Source: an uncultured Aquincola sp. (GTDB lineage Bacteria > Pseudomonadota > Gammaproteobacteria > Burkholderiales > Burkholderiaceae). From it: a stretch of 7,202 bases of DNA. The stretch spans positions 1 to 7,202 of the forward strand of contig CAKZXL010000920.1 in the NCBI GenBank assembly GCA_937883885.1, written 5' to 3'. A program made the translations under genes and the position numbers. Shown here one piece after another: positions 5,183-7,202 of the stretch; the stretch's first letter is position 1, and each line of letters starts with the position of its first letter. The notes beneath the pieces were generated by a model. That model ran no database searches. It was not told the origin of the DNA and saw only the letters and a list, made by a program, of their open reading frames with translations.

Positions 5183-6531
5183 TCGACGACCTGTCTAGAC
5201 AAGTGAAGCCGCCGCCCGCCAGCGCGCTGCTGGGTCCGGCCGTGTGGCAGGCGCTGCAGCAGGGCCGGCCGCTGGGCCAGCGTGGCCGGGTGGTGCAGGC
5301 CTTCGGCACCACGCTGCGCGTCAGCGGCCTGCAGGCCCGCATCGGCCAGCAATGCCTGGTGTGGGACGCGCGCGGCGCCCGGCTGCAAGCCGAAGTGGTG
5401 GGCTTGTCGCATGGCGAAGCCATCCTGGTGCCGCTGGGCGGGCTGGACGATGTGGCCGCCGACGCCTGGGTGGAAGTGGTGTCCGATGCACCCGCCGTGC
5501 CCTGCGGCAGCGCGCTGCTGGGCCGGGTGCTGGACGCTTTCGGCCAGCCGCTGGACGGCCGGCCGCTGCCGGCGCAGGGGCTGAGCTGGCGCCCGGTGCA
5601 GGCGGCTGCGCCCAACCCGCTGCAGCGGTTGCCGGTGCAGCAGGTGTTCGCCACCGGCGTCAAGGCCATCGATGCCGCGCTCAGCATCGGCGAAGGCCAG
5701 CGCGTGGGCGTGTTCGCCACCGCCGGCGGCGGCAAGAGCACGCTGCTGGGCATGCTGGCCCGCCAGGCCGAGAGCGACGTCAACGTGGTGGCGCTGATCG
5801 GCGAGCGCGGCCGCGAAGTGCGCGAGTTTCTCGACGACAGCCTGGGCGCCGCCGGCCTGGCCCGCTCAGTGGTGGTGGTGGCCACGTCGGAGCGCCCGGC
5901 GATGGAGCGCCTGCGGGCGGCCCAGGCCGCCACCGCGATCGCCGAGGGCTTTCGTGCCCAGGGCGCGCGGGTGATGCTGCTGATGGACTCGGTCACCCGC
6001 TATGCCCGCGCGCTGCGCGAGATCGGCCTGTCGGTGGGCGAGCCGCCGGTGCGCCGGGGCTTTCCGCCTTCGGTGTTCGCCGAGCTGCCGCGCCTCTTCG
6101 AGCGTGCGGGCAACGATGCCCATGGCTCGATGACCGCCTTCTACACCGTGCTGGCCGAAGACGAGGACGGCAGCGACCCGGTGGCCGAAGAAGTGCGCTC
6201 CATCCTCGACGGCCACATCGTGCTGTCGCGCACGCTGGCGCAGGCCGGCCACTACCCGGCCATCGACGTGCCGGCCAGCGCCAGCCGCGTATTCAACCGC
6301 GTGGCCGCCCCCGACCACCAGGCTGCGGCGCTGCGCCTGCGCGCGCTGATGGCCAAGGAAGCCGAGATCCGCCTGCTGCTGCAGGTGGGCGAATACCAGC
6401 GCGGCGCCGATGCGCTGGCTGACGAGGCCATCGCCCGCTGGCCCGACATCCAGGCGCTGCTGCGCCAGCGGCCCGACGAGGCCGCGGCATGGGAAGCCAC
6501 GCTGCAGCAGCTGCAACAGGCCGTGGCCTGA
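5179..6531 (+). CDS. sctN: T3SS export ATPase SctN (YscN/HrcN/InvC family)
   Basis: This 450-residue protein is the hexameric ATPase at the cytoplasmic face, which unfolds substrates and releases chaperones. The length is normal for the family. An N-terminal beta-barrel hexamerisation domain (about 25-95) precedes the catalytic F1-type domain. That domain has the P-loop ATAGGGKS at 180-187 (K186 binding phosphate), GERGREVREF from 208 with E209 as the likely catalytic base, and Walker B VMLLMD at 265-270. DSVTRYARALREIGLSVGEP and FPPSVFAELPRLFERAG are typical T3SS ATPase segments. The alpha/beta signature PAIDVPASAS is at 360-369, followed by R370. The helical C-terminal domain (about 385-450) handles substrate and chaperone contacts. 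All key residues are present, so it should be active. Flagellar FliI is the nearest alternative, but the gene order places it in an injectisome. Codons 6-8 (TCT AGA CAA) are AT-richer than the rest. Confidence 0.99.
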   Translation: MIDDLSRQVKPPPASALLGPAVWQALQQGRPLGQRGRVVQAFGTTLRVSGLQARIGQQCLVWDARGARLQAEVVGLSHGEAILVPLGGLDDVAADAWVEVVSDAPAVPCGSALLGRVLDAFGQPLDGRPLPAQGLSWRPVQAAAPNPLQRLPVQQVFATGVKAIDAALSIGEGQRVGVFATAGGGKSTLLGMLARQAESDVNVVALIGERGREVREFLDDSLGAAGLARSVVVVATSERPAMERLRAAQAATAIAEGFRAQGARVMLLMDSVTRYARALREIGLSVGEPPVRRGFPPSVFAELPRLFERAGNDAHGSMTAFYTVLAEDEDGSDPVAEEVRSILDGHIVLSRTLAQAGHYPAIDVPASASRVFNRVAAPDHQAAALRLRALMAKEAEIRLLLQVGEYQRGADALADEAIARWPDIQALLRQRPDEAAAWEATLQQLQQAVA

Positions 6532-6534
6532 ACC

Positions 6535-6538
6535 GGAG
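6535..6538 (+). promoter_or_regulatory. Ribosome binding site deciding the sctO start
   Basis: GGAG lies 3 nt before the ATG at 6542 and 6 nt before the second of two tandem ATG codons at 6545. Spacing favours 6545, a one-codon difference. Confidence 0.6.
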
Positions 6539-6544
6539 CACATG

Positions 6545-7039
6545 ATGAACACACCCGCCCACGACCTGCACGACCTGACCCAGCTGCAGCGCCTGCGCGA
6601 GCTGCGCGAGGCCGCAGCCCGCCGCGCCTGCGCCGAGCTGCGCCGCGCCCGCGACGAAGCCGTGGTGGCCATCGCCCAGCGCCAGCAGGCCATTCACCTG
6701 CTGCGGCGCGACATCGCCGCCCAGGCCCGCCACCTGGTGGGCGAGGGCGCCATCGCGCTGCCGCAGCTGAGAGGCATGGCTGCTGCCCACCGCGAATGGC
6801 TGGACGACCGGCTGGAGCGGGCCGAGTACGCCTTGATCGACGACGAAGACGCGCTGGAAGCCGCTGAGGCCCGGCTGGCCGAAGCCGAGGCCGCGCTGCG
6901 CCGCTGCAGCGCCCAATGCCAGGCCGTGCAGGACCTGCGCACCGACGCCAGGCGCCGGCTGCTGCGGCTGCAGGACCAGCAGCTGGAACGCGAGCTGGAA
7001 CCGCAGCGCCGCCATCCGCTCACCGGAGCCTGGGCATGA
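6545..7039 (+). CDS. sctO: T3SS coiled-coil stalk protein SctO (HrpB7/YscO/FliJ-like)
   Basis: This 164-residue, highly charged helical protein is rich in Arg, Glu, Ala, Leu and Gln. It fits SctO, the central stalk that sits in the ATPase pore, contacts the export gate protein SctV and helps recycle chaperones. Two long amphipathic helices, about 12-62 (starting LTQLQRLRELREAAARR) and 78-152, are separated by a short GEGAIALPQL turn (67-75). This is the antiparallel coiled-coil hairpin of FliJ and YscO proteins. It lies directly after sctN and before the probable sctP, as in other injectisome operons. Tandem ATG codons occur at 6542 and 6545; the second is better spaced from the GGAG. The family has little sequence conservation, so the evidence is predicted structure, size and context. 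Confidence 0.85.
   Translation: MNTPAHDLHDLTQLQRLRELREAAARRACAELRRARDEAVVAIAQRQQAIHLLRRDIAAQARHLVGEGAIALPQLRGMAAAHREWLDDRLERAEYALIDDEDALEAAEARLAEAEAALRRCSAQCQAVQDLRTDARRRLLRLQDQQLERELEPQRRHPLTGAWA
7025..7028 (+). promoter_or_regulatory. Ribosome binding site of the probable sctP
   Basis: GGAG inside the last codons of sctO lies 7 nt before the ATG at 7036, supporting a start that overlaps the sctO stop. Confidence 0.6.
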
Positions 7040-7202
7040 GGACGAACGAACGCATGACCCAGCGTGTGCCCGCGCCGGCACCGCAGGAGGCGCGTCGGCC
7101 CGCTGATACCGAACGTGCATCACCGCGCCAGGGCCCCGGCAATGAGGCGCAGCGCCGCTTTCAGCAGGCGATGCGGCGGGCGGAGCAGGGTGCGACGGAC
7201 GA
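7036..7202 (+). CDS. sctP: Probable T3SS needle-length regulator SctP (HpaP/YscP-like), 5' fragment
   Basis: The first 55 codons of a gene that runs off the right edge. The start ATG overlaps the sctO stop by 4 nt (ATGA) and has its own GGAG at 7025-7028. The visible protein is hydrophilic and rich in Arg, Pro, Gln and Ala, with no hydrophobic segment. It includes RFQQAMRR at 41-48, resembling the short N-terminal RFxxA-type motif seen in HpaP/SctP proteins. SctP is a secreted ruler and substrate-specificity switch that typically follows sctO, so position agrees. An in-frame ATG at 7054 is an alternative start. The diagnostic C-terminal switch domain is not in the window, so the call is mainly by synteny. 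Confidence 0.72.
   Translation, partial: MRTNERMTQRVPAPAPQEARRPADTERASPRQGPGNEAQRRFQQAMRRAEQGATD

Noticed and set aside
4557..5996. A 479-codon open frame on the minus strand across sctL and sctN
   Set aside because: It lies opposite two confidently assigned genes with family motifs. Its product is a low-complexity Arg/Ala/Pro/Ser sequence, as expected from the reverse strand of GC-rich codons; no domain is visible.
5244..6422. A 392-codon plus-strand open frame inside sctN in another frame
   Set aside because: It overlaps the ATPase gene almost entirely and encodes an Arg/Ala/Gly/Pro-rich sequence without motifs; an alternative-frame artefact of high GC.
1..7202. Search for tRNA genes, CRISPR arrays, insertion sequences and attachment sites
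   Set aside because: Coding sequence fills nearly the whole window and the gaps are at most 41 bp. No cloverleaf-like sequence, spaced direct repeats, transposase or terminal inverted repeats were seen.

Overview
The window is a dense stretch of a non-flagellar type III secretion system (T3SS, injectisome) operon. All ten genes lie on the + strand. Base composition is very GC-rich (about 70% by eye) with strong G/C bias at third codon positions. Together with the HrpB2/HrpB4/HrpB7-like rod and accessory proteins, this suggests a betaproteobacterium, probably Burkholderiales. That assignment is inference from composition and protein character; no rRNA or other phylogenetic marker is present.

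Layout, left to right: the 3' part of sctC (outer-membrane secretin, 1-1173); sctD (outer ring of the inner-membrane platform, 1176-2357); a 41-bp gap with a hairpin, a 6-codon leader ORF and a strong ribosome binding site; sctF (probable needle subunit, 2399-2704); sctI (inner rod, 2716-3141); sctJ (inner-ring lipoprotein, 3172-4020); sctK (sorting-platform adaptor, 4026-4544); sctL (stator/ATPase regulator, 4541-5182); sctN (export ATPase, 5179-6531); sctO (coiled-coil stalk, 6545-7039); and the first 55 codons of a probable sctP (needle-length ruler, from 7036). Gaps run from 4-nt ATGA overlaps (K/L, L/N, O/P) to 41 bp. No internal promoter or Rho-independent terminator is evident, so one polycistronic message with translational coupling is likely.

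The genes follow the machine from outside inwards. SctC forms the outer-membrane gate. SctD and SctJ form the inner-membrane rings. SctI and SctF polymerise through them as rod and needle. SctK, SctL, SctN and SctO form the cytoplasmic platform, stator, ATPase and stalk that feed substrates to the export gate. SctP would set needle length and substrate switching. The export gate (SctR-V), SctQ, translocon, chaperones and effectors are not in the window and would be expected beyond its ends.

I found no sign of a wholly new biological system. The points most worth a second look are the divergent needle candidate, the hairpin/mini-ORF/RBS arrangement in front of it, the Pro/Ala tail that ends the secretin, the paired Cys/His motif in the rod protein, and a short low-GC palindrome at the start of sctN.
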